NCBI RefSeq assembly: GCF_026191675.1
Contig: NZ_JAKRRY010000013.1
Location: 1-64,000 of the forward strand
DNA: 64,000 nucleotides
Reading direction: 5' to 3'
DNA from: Vibrio qingdaonensis
Lineage (GTDB): Bacteria; Pseudomonadota; Gammaproteobacteria; Enterobacterales; Vibrionaceae
Part shown: positions 56,983 through 64,000 of the stretch, piece by piece
How positions within the stretch are numbered: the first letter of the stretch is position 1
Layout of the letters: every line of letters starts with the position of its first letter
Translations under genes and position numbers: made by a program
The notes under the pieces: model-generated
The model's input: the letters and a program-made list of their open reading frames with translations, nothing else
What the model was told of the DNA's origin: nothing
The model's database searches: none

Positions 56983-57420
56983 TTAGGTGCGAGTAACCAC
57001 TAGCTCAGTGTATCCGGTCTGAGGATCGTGCTCTCGAGTAAAACTAACTTGAGAATATTGATGGATGATGAGTTCAGCCGTGGTATCAACAAGGCTTCCT
57101 TCTTGTAAATGCCCACCCATCACTCGTCCCTGTGAGTCAGCGACAGAAATATGAATGTGTTGATGGTTAGGGGTCAGTGTGCCCATGAGAGACACAATCT
57201 CAAACGGTTGCTGCATCGACAGTGACTTGGTTGCTCCCGCAAGCCGAATATGAATGCTGTCTAAACAGCCGACACAAGACGCAATACTGCCGGCTTGAAT
57301 CTGGTGCTGGCTTACCAGCGCTTGAATTTCACGCTTTAGATCTTGTCCCTTGGTCAAGCGTACGGCGATAACGGTATTATTACTATTATTACTATTAGCG
57401 TCGTGTTGTTTATTACCCAT
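56983..57420 (-). CDS. PPC/DUF296-domain DNA-binding-like protein
   Basis: A 145-residue protein with the PPC (DUF296) domain. IHISVADSQGRVMGGHLQEGSLV is the family's central motif and LMGTLTPNHQHI precedes it. Bacterial members are trimers of unknown function; plant members are AT-hook nuclear proteins. The first 15 residues are Asn/Ser/Asp-rich because of a 9-bp tandem repeat. AAGGA 8 nt upstream supports ATG 57420. No operon partner. Confidence 0.8.
   Translation of the reverse strand: MGNKQHDANSNNSNNTVIAVRLTKGQDLKREIQALVSQHQIQAGSIASCVGCLDSIHIRLAGATKSLSMQQPFEIVSLMGTLTPNHQHIHISVADSQGRVMGGHLQEGSLVDTTAELIIHQYSQVSFTREHDPQTGYTELVVTRT
57375..57397. repeat. TATTATTAC tandem repeat inside the PPC gene
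   Basis: Two and a half copies of a 9-bp unit (57375-57383, 57384-57392, then five bases) code for the SNNSNN stretch at the N-terminus. Confidence 0.8.
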
Positions 57421-57488
57421 CGTCGTTGTCCTTAAATATCGTAAACCTCGTCATGGTCACCTTATCGCCGAGCTGAGCTGCAGACACA

Positions 57489-57511
57489 AAGGGCAAGTTG
57501 CGCTTGCCCTT
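57489..57511 (-). terminator. Stem-loop after the DMT gene
   Basis: AAGGGCAAG / CTTGCCCTT around TTGCG, just after the DMT stop on the minus strand; T tract is weak (TTGTGT). Confidence 0.5.
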
Positions 57512-57520
57512 CTCGCCCCC

Positions 57521-58417
57521 TTAAGCGTCAGCGGGTGAGCGACGTTTAATTTGTTGGATGACCAGCCCAATCACTATCAAGACTAAACCCACCAAGGTCG
57601 ACGGATGAATTTCCTCGCCAATGACATAGGCCAGAAGCAGCAATGAAATAAACGGCGAGGCGAAAATAAGGTTACTGATACGAGCGGTGTTTTGTGTCAA
57701 TTTCAGTGCGCTTAGCCACAGTACAAAGGTAATGCCCATCTCAAAAAGACCAACATAAGTGACCGCCAGCCAGCCTTGCGCGCTAATGCCGCCCCAAGAT
57801 GCGCCTTCATACATGGCGACACCAAAGGCCAAAGGCAGCGCCACCAAAAAGCCAAGCAACACTCCAACCACAGGGTCGGCAGTATTTTTTGCATTTAGGA
57901 TCCAATAACTGGCCCATAGCAACGTCGAAATGAGCGCCAGCCCCACACCTAGAGGGCTATCAAATTGCAGCCCCAGTACGTCGCCTTTTGTCGCAATGAC
58001 AACCACACCAAAATAGCCAAGCAAGCAGGCAATCCAATCTTGACCACGGATTTTTTGTTTTAAGAATACGGCAGCCATTAAAGTCAGCGTGATCGCCCAA
58101 CTGTAATTGATGGGCTGAGCTTGTGACGCTGGCAGCAGTTCGTAGGCCTTAAATAAAATCAGATAGTAGGCGAACGGATTGATAATGCCGAGTAAGACGT
58201 AATACCACGGGTTGGATAGGAAGGTAGTTTTGATTTGTTTTATCGAGCCCTGTACACCACACACCACCACGAGTGCAATCGCTGAAACCAGTGAGGCAAC
58301 AAAGACCATTTGGGCCGGAGTGAACTCGGCCAGTGTCAGTTTAAATGCGGTGGCAACTGTCGACCAAAGGAGCACAGCAGACAGAGCAAAGAATAAAGCT
58401 TTTCGTTCGTTTAGCAT
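57521..58417 (-). CDS. DMT-family exporter (EamA type)
   Basis: A 298-residue inner-membrane protein with ten helices and two EamA repeats. The order of helices and conserved prolines fits an amino-acid or metabolite exporter; substrate not known. It is a different gene from the one at 37283, with which it shares length and overall family. It is followed by a hairpin. Confidence 0.85.
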   Translation of the reverse strand: MLNERKALFFALSAVLLWSTVATAFKLTLAEFTPAQMVFVASLVSAIALVVVCGVQGSIKQIKTTFLSNPWYYVLLGIINPFAYYLILFKAYELLPASQAQPINYSWAITLTLMAAVFLKQKIRGQDWIACLLGYFGVVVIATKGDVLGLQFDSPLGVGLALISTLLWASYWILNAKNTADPVVGVLLGFLVALPLAFGVAMYEGASWGGISAQGWLAVTYVGLFEMGITFVLWLSALKLTQNTARISNLIFASPFISLLLLAYVIGEEIHPSTLVGLVLIVIGLVIQQIKRRSPADA

Positions 58418-58510
58418 GAGGGTGTGGTACGCGATTGAGTAAATAAAGTGCCAGCATCTTACCAGTGAATAGCGTTCTGAAAAGCAAGAGTTTGTGGATC
58501 TTGAAGGGGG

Positions 58511-59218
58511 TCACAATGAAATCAATGCCGGGAGGGGCGTTAGGTCAATTAAGGCGGTAGGTTTGTGATGGTGTTGACCAAATAAAAACAGCGTTGTGCG
58601 ATTTTGAACAGTGAAACGCGCCATATCCACTAACGTTAGTAGGGCGTGATAGCGAAGGACATATTGGCGAGTTTCCGCTGGCAAAGACAGGCGGTTGAAG
58701 TCACGGCTGCCTGAACGATTAATCGCGCGTTGCACGCGTCCTTCTCCTGCATTGTAGGCGGCGAGCGTTAGGTTGATATCACCATCAAACTTTTGATAAA
58801 GAAAATTGAGGTACTTAAGCGCGGCGGTACTGCTGGCATCAATGTCGAAGCGTTCATCTTTTTGGGCATTGACGATGAGCCCAAATCGGGTGGCGGTGGC
58901 GGGAATGAGTTGCCATAGCCCCGCGGCATTGGCGGCGGACACGGCGTTAGGATTGTAGGACGACTCTAACATGGGCAGGAGTATGAGATTGTTTGGCAGC
59001 GAGTAATCAGCTAACTGTTTGAACAGCTGTTGTATCAGCGGGTTATAAGTATCGAGCTTGGCGAGGATAGGTGCTTGGTATGGCTGTAGCTTTTCAATAT
59101 GCGGGGCGATGAGTTGGGGTGATATTATTGAATGGGACGAGGAAACTGCCCAACTTGAATGCAACACCGCACCCCAAAGGCTAAAGATAACAAAGGTCAA
59201 TCTTCGCCTAGCGCGCAT
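58511..59218 (-). CDS. Lytic transglycosylase in the lateral flagellar cluster
   Basis: A 235-residue SLT-domain protein, family 1 lytic transglycosylase. A signal peptide (about residues 1-24, ending SSWA) sends it to the periplasm. The catalytic domain has LESSYNPNAVS with Glu85 as the acid, GLWQLIPATATRFGL and LAAYNAGEGRV, as in MltD-like enzymes. It overlaps flgN by about 20 nt, so it is expressed with flgA-flgM-flgN. In some flagellar systems a separate enzyme cuts the murein so that the rod can pass; that role is inferred here. ATG 59218 has AGGAG only one base away, so GTG 59227 could also be the start. Confidence 0.82.
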   Translation of the reverse strand: MRARRRLTFVIFSLWGAVLHSSWAVSSSHSIISPQLIAPHIEKLQPYQAPILAKLDTYNPLIQQLFKQLADYSLPNNLILLPMLESSYNPNAVSAANAAGLWQLIPATATRFGLIVNAQKDERFDIDASSTAALKYLNFLYQKFDGDINLTLAAYNAGEGRVQRAINRSGSRDFNRLSLPAETRQYVLRYHALLTLVDMARFTVQNRTTLFLFGQHHHKPTALIDLTPLPALISL

Positions 59219-59663
59219 ACTCCTCACACACTACTTTCTCTTCATACGTGATAGCGGGTTTGCCCATCAGTTGACCCAGAAGCTCATGAAACGCCGCCGA
59301 GCTTTGACCGTTCTCTTGATTGTAGCGCTGACACTGTTTAATGAGTGCTTCCAGTACCGACCACTGCTTTGCAACGTGTGTCTGCAATTTTATCGGTAAG
59401 GCTTTAGTCAGTGTTTTCACGCCAACCTCTGAGCTTGGCAGTTGTAATTGCTGCAGGCATAAGGTTCGTGATTTAGCGCCGTAGCTCAGTTTCTTGAGTA
59501 CAGGAAGTTGTTGCTGAATATTGCGATTGAGCGCGTCACTATCGAGTTTCAGATACAGGGCTTTCTGGTGCTGCAGTAACGCAAGTAACTTTTGATAGAG
59601 CTTAATATCCTCAGTGATCGAAACCACAAAGTTTTGCACCAATTCACTTTTTGTGACGGTCAT
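59208..59663 (-). CDS. flgN: Flagellar hook-filament-junction export chaperone
   Basis: FlgN is a cytoplasmic chaperone for the hook-filament junction proteins FlgK and FlgL. The 151-residue protein is mostly helical and Gln/Leu-rich (KLYQKLLALLQHQKALYLKLDSDALN), as FlgN members are; sequence identity in this family is always low. Gene order flgA-flgM-flgN fixes the assignment. Confidence 0.78.
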   Translation of the reverse strand: MTVTKSELVQNFVVSITEDIKLYQKLLALLQHQKALYLKLDSDALNRNIQQQLPVLKKLSYGAKSRTLCLQQLQLPSSEVGVKTLTKALPIKLQTHVAKQWSVLEALIKQCQRYNQENGQSSAAFHELLGQLMGKPAITYEEKVVCEEYAR

Positions 59664-59736
59664 AACGTCATCCTTTTGCTGACACCGACGATAGATGTCG
59701 GTCGTATCCTATCGATAGTTTTATGCTTTGACAGGC

Positions 59737-60018
59737 TTATTCATGTCCGGTGTGAAAACGCATCACCGCTTGCGATAGCGCTTTAACATCCAATCCAAGC
59801 TCCCCATTGGCAAGGGCATTTCGCACTTGCTCAACTTTCGCCATATCGACATTCGGCAATGTGGATAGTTCAGCCTGCGCTTTATCTAAAGCGGCAGTAT
59901 TGGCGTTAAATGTCGCGGCATCGTTAGCTTGTCGGGCCGGAGCAGCGGTTGCTGGCTTACTGTCTTGCTTCAGAAGCGTTTGTGGGACATGCCCGCCCGC
60001 TACTTTATCTATCTTCAT
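59737..60018 (-). CDS. flgM: Anti-sigma-28 factor
   Basis: FlgM holds sigma-28 (FliA) until hook assembly is finished, then leaves through the export gate. The 93-residue protein is disordered in the first half (Ala/Gln/Asn-rich) with the C-terminal DMAKVEQVRNALANGELGLDVKALSQAVMRF helix that binds sigma. ATG 60018 follows AGGAG by 7 nt; the preceding ATG 60021 is one codon earlier. Separate from the polar-system FlgM that vibrios also have. Confidence 0.85.
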   Translation of the reverse strand: MKIDKVAGGHVPQTLLKQDSKPATAAPARQANDAATFNANTAALDKAQAELSTLPNVDMAKVEQVRNALANGELGLDVKALSQAVMRFHTGHE

Positions 60019-60201
60019 CATTATTCTCCTGTCGCGTGTCTTCAACCATATAGAGCGACAGGCCTGAGGCTGGCATTAAATGGTTTGCGTTATTTTTTGT
60101 ACCGTAGAATCGATGAGATTGACGATACTTAGAGTTAAAAACTGTTACCTTGAGTCCAGAATTTTTTCTGTCCTATCGCGCCAGAGAGAAAAGTCATAGA
60201 G

Positions 60202-60214
60202 TTTTTTGGGGGGG
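60202..60214. repeat. T6-G7 homopolymer run
   Basis: Six T followed by seven G lie 4 nt past the flgA stop. Such runs can change length in replication; here it is non-coding. Confidence 0.6.
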
Positions 60215-60217
60215 AAT

Positions 60218-60943
60218 CTAAAATTGAGTATGCACTTGGTTTGAACCCGTCACAACGGCGCGAATAACTTTTTTTGAACGACTATTTTGTACGTCAATTT
60301 GCTCACCTTTTCCCCCCGTCTCCATTGCCACACCGCGTGTTTGGGCGCTGAATTTTCCGCTGCTGGCGATGATGAGCACTTCATTGCCTTTTTGCACTAA
60401 AGGAGGGGCGCTGACATAACGTGAATTCACCATTTGACCAGTTCGAAGTCGACGATTGACTTGTTGGCCAGTGGCCCGTTCTAGGGTGGCAATAAAGGGG
60501 GTGTCTCGAGTTAACTCACGTCGCTCAAGTTTGATGTCCGCTAGGGTAATTTCACTGTCGCGAGATAAGGCTTTCGCCGCGACAACGACAGGCAACGTTA
60601 ATGTCGATCGCACCGTGGTGTTAATGCGCCATTCATTCACGCCATCTTGGCAAATGACACTGCGTTTTAGATGACCAATGGGCATGGACTGGTTATCACG
60701 TCCGTTAATCATGAGTGGTTGTTGGCAGCGCGGTAAGTGTTTTACTGACTCTGGAACGAAGGTCACGAGAGCGATGTCAAACGCGCCCCATTTTTGCTGC
60801 TTTGCCAGCAAGTTAAGCTCAGATTTGACGGATTGCTCTACGGTTTGGCGAATATCGTCGGCGCTCATTGTCGTCACTTGTTGTGACATCACGGCGCTAG
60901 AAAATATCATCCAAATAGCACTTCCTACTCGCTTCCCTATCAT
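60218..60943 (-). CDS. flgA: Flagellar P-ring assembly chaperone
   Basis: FlgA helps the P-ring protein FlgI polymerise in the periplasm. A 241-residue precursor with signal peptide (IWMIFSSAVMS-QQ, about residues 10-22) and the SAF domain: VVVAAKALSRDSEITLADIKLERRELT, TGQQVNRRLRTGQ and LVQKGNEVLIIASSG. ATG 60943 has GGAAG 9 nt upstream; the TTG 60961 start is less likely. It is divergent from flgB. Confidence 0.9.
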   Translation of the reverse strand: MIGKRVGSAIWMIFSSAVMSQQVTTMSADDIRQTVEQSVKSELNLLAKQQKWGAFDIALVTFVPESVKHLPRCQQPLMINGRDNQSMPIGHLKRSVICQDGVNEWRINTTVRSTLTLPVVVAAKALSRDSEITLADIKLERRELTRDTPFIATLERATGQQVNRRLRTGQMVNSRYVSAPPLVQKGNEVLIIASSGKFSAQTRGVAMETGGKGEQIDVQNSRSKKVIRAVVTGSNQVHTQF

Positions 60944-61019
60944 GACTACTGCTTCCGACAAACGGAAGGATGACTTCCCTTTGCTTTTTTATGTTGTTGT
61001 TTTTAAATGAAAATATTTA

Positions 61020-61034
61020 TGGCACGTATATTGT
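61020..61034 (+). promoter_or_regulatory. Sigma-54-like promoter of flgBCDEF
   Basis: TGGCACGTATATTGT fits the -24/-12 consensus TGGCAC-N5-TTGC with one mismatch (TTGT). It is 42 nt upstream of the flgB ATG. Lateral flagellar basal-body genes are switched on by the sigma-54 activator LafK in V. parahaemolyticus. Confidence 0.7.
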
Positions 61035-61075
61035 AATCTATTCGCTGTACTTGGCGAATGGAAAAGGAATATGCG

Positions 61076-61438
61076 ATGGCAATCAGCTTTGAAAATGCAC
61101 TAGGTGTCCACCCTAACGCGCTCGATTTTAGAGTGCAACGTACCAAGGTCTTGGCAAGTAACTTAGCAAATGTCGATACCCCTGGATACCTCGCAAGAGA
61201 TCTTAGCTTTAAGACTGTGATGGGGAAAATGACGCCTAATGGTGTGCAACCGCAAGTTCCCCAAATGATGGCAGAAGCGAAATATGCCATGCCTTACCAG
61301 AACAGCAAAGACGGTAATACCGTTGAGCTAGGTGTCGAGCAAGCCAAGTTCGCGCAAAACAACATGGATTTTCAAACTAGCCTGACGTTTCTCAATATGA
61401 AGCTAAGTGGGCTGGCGAAAGCAATTGAAGGACGTTAA
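61076..61438 (+). CDS. flgB: Flagellar proximal rod protein FlgB
   Basis: Rod protein at the base of the flagellum, exported without a signal peptide. The 120-residue chain has the rod-family motif LASNLANVDTPGYLARDLSF (about residues 26-45). ATG 61076 has AAGGA upstream; the ATG 61058 frame would extend by six residues. Shorter than the polar FlgB of vibrios. First gene of the hook/basal-body operon. Confidence 0.92.
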   Translation: MAISFENALGVHPNALDFRVQRTKVLASNLANVDTPGYLARDLSFKTVMGKMTPNGVQPQVPQMMAEAKYAMPYQNSKDGNTVELGVEQAKFAQNNMDFQTSLTFLNMKLSGLAKAIEGR

Positions 61439-61440
61439 TC

Positions 61441-61875
61441 ATGTCATTTACTGATATCTATTCAATCGCAGGGTCTGCGATGACGGCGCAAACGGTGCGC
61501 CTTAACACGGTCGCCAGTAACTTAGCCAATGCGGATGCCGTCTCTGCCAACCCGGATGACGCCTACAAGGCATTAAAGCCCGTGTTTGCTACGGTATATA
61601 ACCAATCACAGCTGTCTGCCGACCAAGCGGTATACCCCAACGCTGAAGTCCGTATTGTCGATGTTGTACAAAGTCAGGCTCAAGCCGAGCAGCGATTTGA
61701 ACCCAATAACCCGCTCGCCAATCAGGAAGGCTATGTCTACTACCCTGGAGTGGATGTGGTGACGGAAATGGCCGACATGATGTCGGCAACGCGCAGCTTT
61801 GAAACCAATGTGGAAGTGTTGGCGAATGTCAAAAGCATGCAGCAAGGGCTACTTCGCCTAGGAGAGGGACGTTAA
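61441..61875 (+). CDS. flgC: Flagellar proximal rod protein FlgC
   Basis: Rod subunit of 144 residues with the N-terminal VASNLANADAVSANPDDAYK and the C-terminal YVYYPGVDVVTEMADMMSATRSFETNVEVL family segments. It starts 2 nt after flgB and its stop touches the flgD start (TAATG). Confidence 0.93.
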   Translation: MSFTDIYSIAGSAMTAQTVRLNTVASNLANADAVSANPDDAYKALKPVFATVYNQSQLSADQAVYPNAEVRIVDVVQSQAQAEQRFEPNNPLANQEGYVYYPGVDVVTEMADMMSATRSFETNVEVLANVKSMQQGLLRLGEGR

Positions 61876-62552
61876 TGAGTATTGCACAATTTACGGCGTT
61901 AGACGCCGATGCGCCGCTGGCAACCCAAAGCAATGCAGGGATCTCGGCGAATCCGCAAGATATGAACAGCGCCAGTTCATTACAAAATGAATTCATCAGT
62001 TTAATGGTGGCGCAGATTCAAAATCAAGACCCACTGAATCCCCTTGATGGAACGGAATATGTCAGTCAATTGGCTCAGTTTTCTCAAGTACAAAGTACCG
62101 AAAACATGTCGACGTTAATGCAAAACAGCATGGTATTGCTCGACAACATGCAAGTGTTATCAACCGCAGGACTCGTGGGGCAAACCGTGTACGTCAACAG
62201 TGATGAATTTGAAATGGGTGAAGGGGTGCAGAGTGGCAAGATCGAGCTCGCTCACCCGTCGAATCAAGTGACATTGGTGGTGGAAGATGAATTCGGTCAA
62301 AAAACAAAGGTGCCATTAGGTGCTCACGCCGCCGGTGATGTTGATTTTTCTCTCGATCCTGAAAAGCATGGATTGAAGCCCGGAAATTATCGCGTATCGG
62401 TGGAAGTACAAGAAGGCCAAGCGGCACCGAATCTATTGCTTGCTGGTGAAGTTGAGCAAGTTCGAATTCCAAGTACCGGTGGTGCCGCACTCGTCAATAT
62501 TACCGGTGTCGGCAGCGTACCTTTCTATCAAATCAGTCAGTTCGGTGCCTAG
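61875..62552 (+). CDS. flgD: Flagellar hook-cap protein FlgD
   Basis: FlgD caps the growing hook and is needed for FlgE polymerisation. The 225-residue protein has the conserved N-terminal LMVAQIQNQDPLNPLDGTEYVSQLAQFSQVQSTENM and then two beta domains. Coupled to flgC by a one-base overlap. Confidence 0.93.
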   Translation: MSIAQFTALDADAPLATQSNAGISANPQDMNSASSLQNEFISLMVAQIQNQDPLNPLDGTEYVSQLAQFSQVQSTENMSTLMQNSMVLLDNMQVLSTAGLVGQTVYVNSDEFEMGEGVQSGKIELAHPSNQVTLVVEDEFGQKTKVPLGAHAAGDVDFSLDPEKHGLKPGNYRVSVEVQEGQAAPNLLLAGEVEQVRIPSTGGAALVNITGVGSVPFYQISQFGA

Positions 62553-62563
62553 CGCCTAGCTAT

Positions 62564-62605
62564 GTGTTAAATGCTAAGTGTTAAACGCTAAATATTAAAC
62601 GCTAA
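62564..62605. repeat. Three 14-bp tandem repeats between flgD and flgE
   Basis: Units GTGTTAAATGCTAA, GTGTTAAACGCTAA and ATATTAAACGCTAA follow directly. They lie in the 119-nt flgD-flgE spacer and may alter spacing or bind a protein; neither is known. Confidence 0.75.
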
Positions 62606-62671
62606 GTGCAACTTGTAATTGAATATAACCATTAATTGAGCACCAACTAAAAAGACAAAGAAGAGGACATC

Positions 62672-63871
62672 ATGAGCTTTGATATCGCACTCAGTGGCTT
62701 GGACGCCACCAACTCACAACTTAATACCATCAGTCATAACATTGCTAACGCGTCGACGTATGGTTTTAAAGAAGCAAGAACAGAATTTTCAGCGGTGTAC
62801 AACGGTATGCAGGCAGGAGGTGTGGAAGTCGCCGCCATTTCGCAAAACTTTGATAAAAATGGTTCGGTATCAGGTACGGGTCGCTCAATGGATTTAGCGA
62901 TTAACGGTAATGGCTTCTTTGTCACCAAAGACCATATGGGTCAGATGCTGTATACCCGCGCGGGTGTGTTTGGTACCGACAAAGACAATTACGTTGTCGG
63001 CAATACTGGCGCCAAGCTGCAAGGCTATAGCGTAGATGGCAATAATAACCTACTCACAGGCTCCGTTGGCGATGTCAAAATCAGTACGTCATCATTAGCA
63101 GCGCAAGCCACAGATAAATTAGATTTTGTCGCCAACTTTGATGCTAGCTCAGGTGTGATTGACCAAGCGGTGAATCCATTTGATGCCACGGATCCGAATT
63201 CTTTTAACTCTTCTTACACGACCAAAGTTCATGATTCGTTGGGTAATTCTCATACTGTGACGCAGTACTTTACCAAAACGGCGGACAACACATGGCAAGT
63301 GAATGTAGAGGTGGATGGTTCGGCAACGAACCCTGCGACGACGCAAAGCGTGACGTTCAATCCGGATGGCACATTAGCCTCACCAACCGGCAGTTTTAAT
63401 GTGGCTTTCCCGGCAGCGGGCGCCAACAGTATGAGTGTGGACATCAGCTTAGCGGGCAGTACCCAGTTTGGCGCGGCGTTTGGCGTGAGCACCAATAGTC
63501 CTAATGGTTATACCTCCGGTGAATTAGCGGGTGTGCGCGTAGAAGACAACGGTATGGTTTTTGCGACTTACACCAATGGTCAATCTCAGCTGCAAGGTCA
63601 GGTGGTGCTCGCCAATTTCGCTAACCCACAAGGTCTAGCGAAAACCAATGGTACGGCATGGACGCAAAGTTATGGTTCTGGCGCACCTGTGATGGGGACA
63701 CCGGGGACAGGCGTGTTGGGTGACTTAACGCCGGGCGCACTGGAAGGCTCGAATGTGGATTTGACCTCAGAATTGGTGAACTTGATGACCGCGCAGCGCA
63801 ACTATCAAGCGAATGCCAAGACTATTTCGACCTCGGACAAGCTGACTCAAGCCCTGTTCAACGCAGTATAA
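62672..63871 (+). CDS. flgE: Flagellar hook protein FlgE
   Basis: Hook subunit, 399 residues. N- and C-terminal helices (SQLNTISHNIANASTYGFKE and LVNLMTAQRNYQANAKTISTSDKLTQ) form the coiled-coil core; the middle is a Gly/Ser/Thr-rich beta region exposed on the hook. It is shorter than the usual polar FlgE of vibrios, in agreement with a lateral system. A 119-nt spacer separates it from flgD. Confidence 0.93.
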   Translation: MSFDIALSGLDATNSQLNTISHNIANASTYGFKEARTEFSAVYNGMQAGGVEVAAISQNFDKNGSVSGTGRSMDLAINGNGFFVTKDHMGQMLYTRAGVFGTDKDNYVVGNTGAKLQGYSVDGNNNLLTGSVGDVKISTSSLAAQATDKLDFVANFDASSGVIDQAVNPFDATDPNSFNSSYTTKVHDSLGNSHTVTQYFTKTADNTWQVNVEVDGSATNPATTQSVTFNPDGTLASPTGSFNVAFPAAGANSMSVDISLAGSTQFGAAFGVSTNSPNGYTSGELAGVRVEDNGMVFATYTNGQSQLQGQVVLANFANPQGLAKTNGTAWTQSYGSGAPVMGTPGTGVLGDLTPGALEGSNVDLTSELVNLMTAQRNYQANAKTISTSDKLTQALFNAV

Positions 63872-63881
63872 GGAATCGAGC

Positions 63882-64000
63882 ATGGACAGCTTATTGTTTA
63901 CCGCCACCACAGGCGCCAGCCGGGTATTAAAAGCCCAGCACGTTCGTTCAAATAACTTATCGAATGCCGATACCACCGGCTTTCGCGCCGATATGGAGCG
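63882..64000 (+). CDS. flgF: Flagellar proximal rod protein FlgF, cut by window edge
   Basis: The first 39 codons, MDSLLFTATTGASRVLKAQH then VRSNNLSNADTTGFRADMER, match FlgF. The gene goes on past the right end. It begins 10 nt after flgE. Confidence 0.85.
   Translation, partial: MDSLLFTATTGASRVLKAQHVRSNNLSNADTTGFRADME

Overview
The window is a stretch of a Vibrio chromosome, most likely chromosome 1 near the origin. The reasons are the gene order ilvY/ilvC - ubiK - vexBAR - rep - cytochrome c - tRNA array, followed by gor, rlmJ, prlC, asnC, rsmJ and uspA/ftnA/uspB, all with typical Vibrio-like protein sequences and a base composition that looks moderate (no GC count was run). No phage, insertion sequence, CRISPR array or rRNA gene was seen. 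No clear frameshifted gene was found; only flgF is cut, by the right edge.

Layout. 1-250: a tRNA-Trp between two copies of the same terminator, probably the tail of an rRNA/tRNA operon. 290-4500: a phospholipase D-like lipoprotein and the divergent ilvY-ilvC pair. 4.5-12.5 kb: ubiK, the vexRAB multidrug efflux operon with a clear TetR-type palindrome, rep helicase and a cytochrome c. 12.7-13.3 kb: Arg-His-Pro-His-Pro tRNA array. 13.5-19.3 kb: an accessory-looking block with an outer-membrane beta-barrel protein, three neighbouring LysR regulators, a small exported protein, an amidinotransferase-fold enzyme and a small membrane protein. 19.9-25.3 kb: a peptide-type ABC importer with a fused double ATPase. 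25.4-31.8 kb: SPOR protein, acyltransferase, GH19 chitinase, glutathione reductase and a GST with a Cys-rich tail. 32-42 kb: rlmJ, prlC, asnC, rsmJ, a small protein behind a Fur-box-like site, a DMT exporter, uspA, ftnA, uspB, a YhiN-like flavoprotein and pdxY.

42.7-54.1 kb holds an 11-gene operon for 2,3-diketo-L-gulonate / L-ascorbate-derived sugar acids. A TRAP importer (YiaMNO) brings substrate in; DlgD reduces it to 3-keto-L-gulonate; LyxK phosphorylates; UlaD decarboxylates to L-xylulose-5-P; UlaE and UlaF epimerise to D-xylulose-5-P. An IclR regulator (YiaJ type), a YbhA-like phosphatase, a YiaL-type protein and a small alpha/beta protein are embedded in it, and a FucP-like transporter follows behind a terminator. 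The promoter region carries three GGAATT half-sites.

54.2-58.4 kb holds a 49-residue membrane protein, a YqaB-like phosphatase, an NRAMP-fold transporter that has lost the standard metal-binding motifs, a PPC-domain protein and a second DMT exporter. From 58.5 kb to the edge lies a flagellar cluster of lateral (LafK/sigma-54) type: flgA-flgM-flgN-lytic transglycosylase leftward and flgBCDEF rightward from a sigma-54-like promoter. The most interesting points are the unusual NRAMP protein, the Fur-box gene, the sugar-acid operon with its extra genes, the dedicated transglycosylase in the lateral flagellar operon, and the amidinotransferase with an altered active-site motif.
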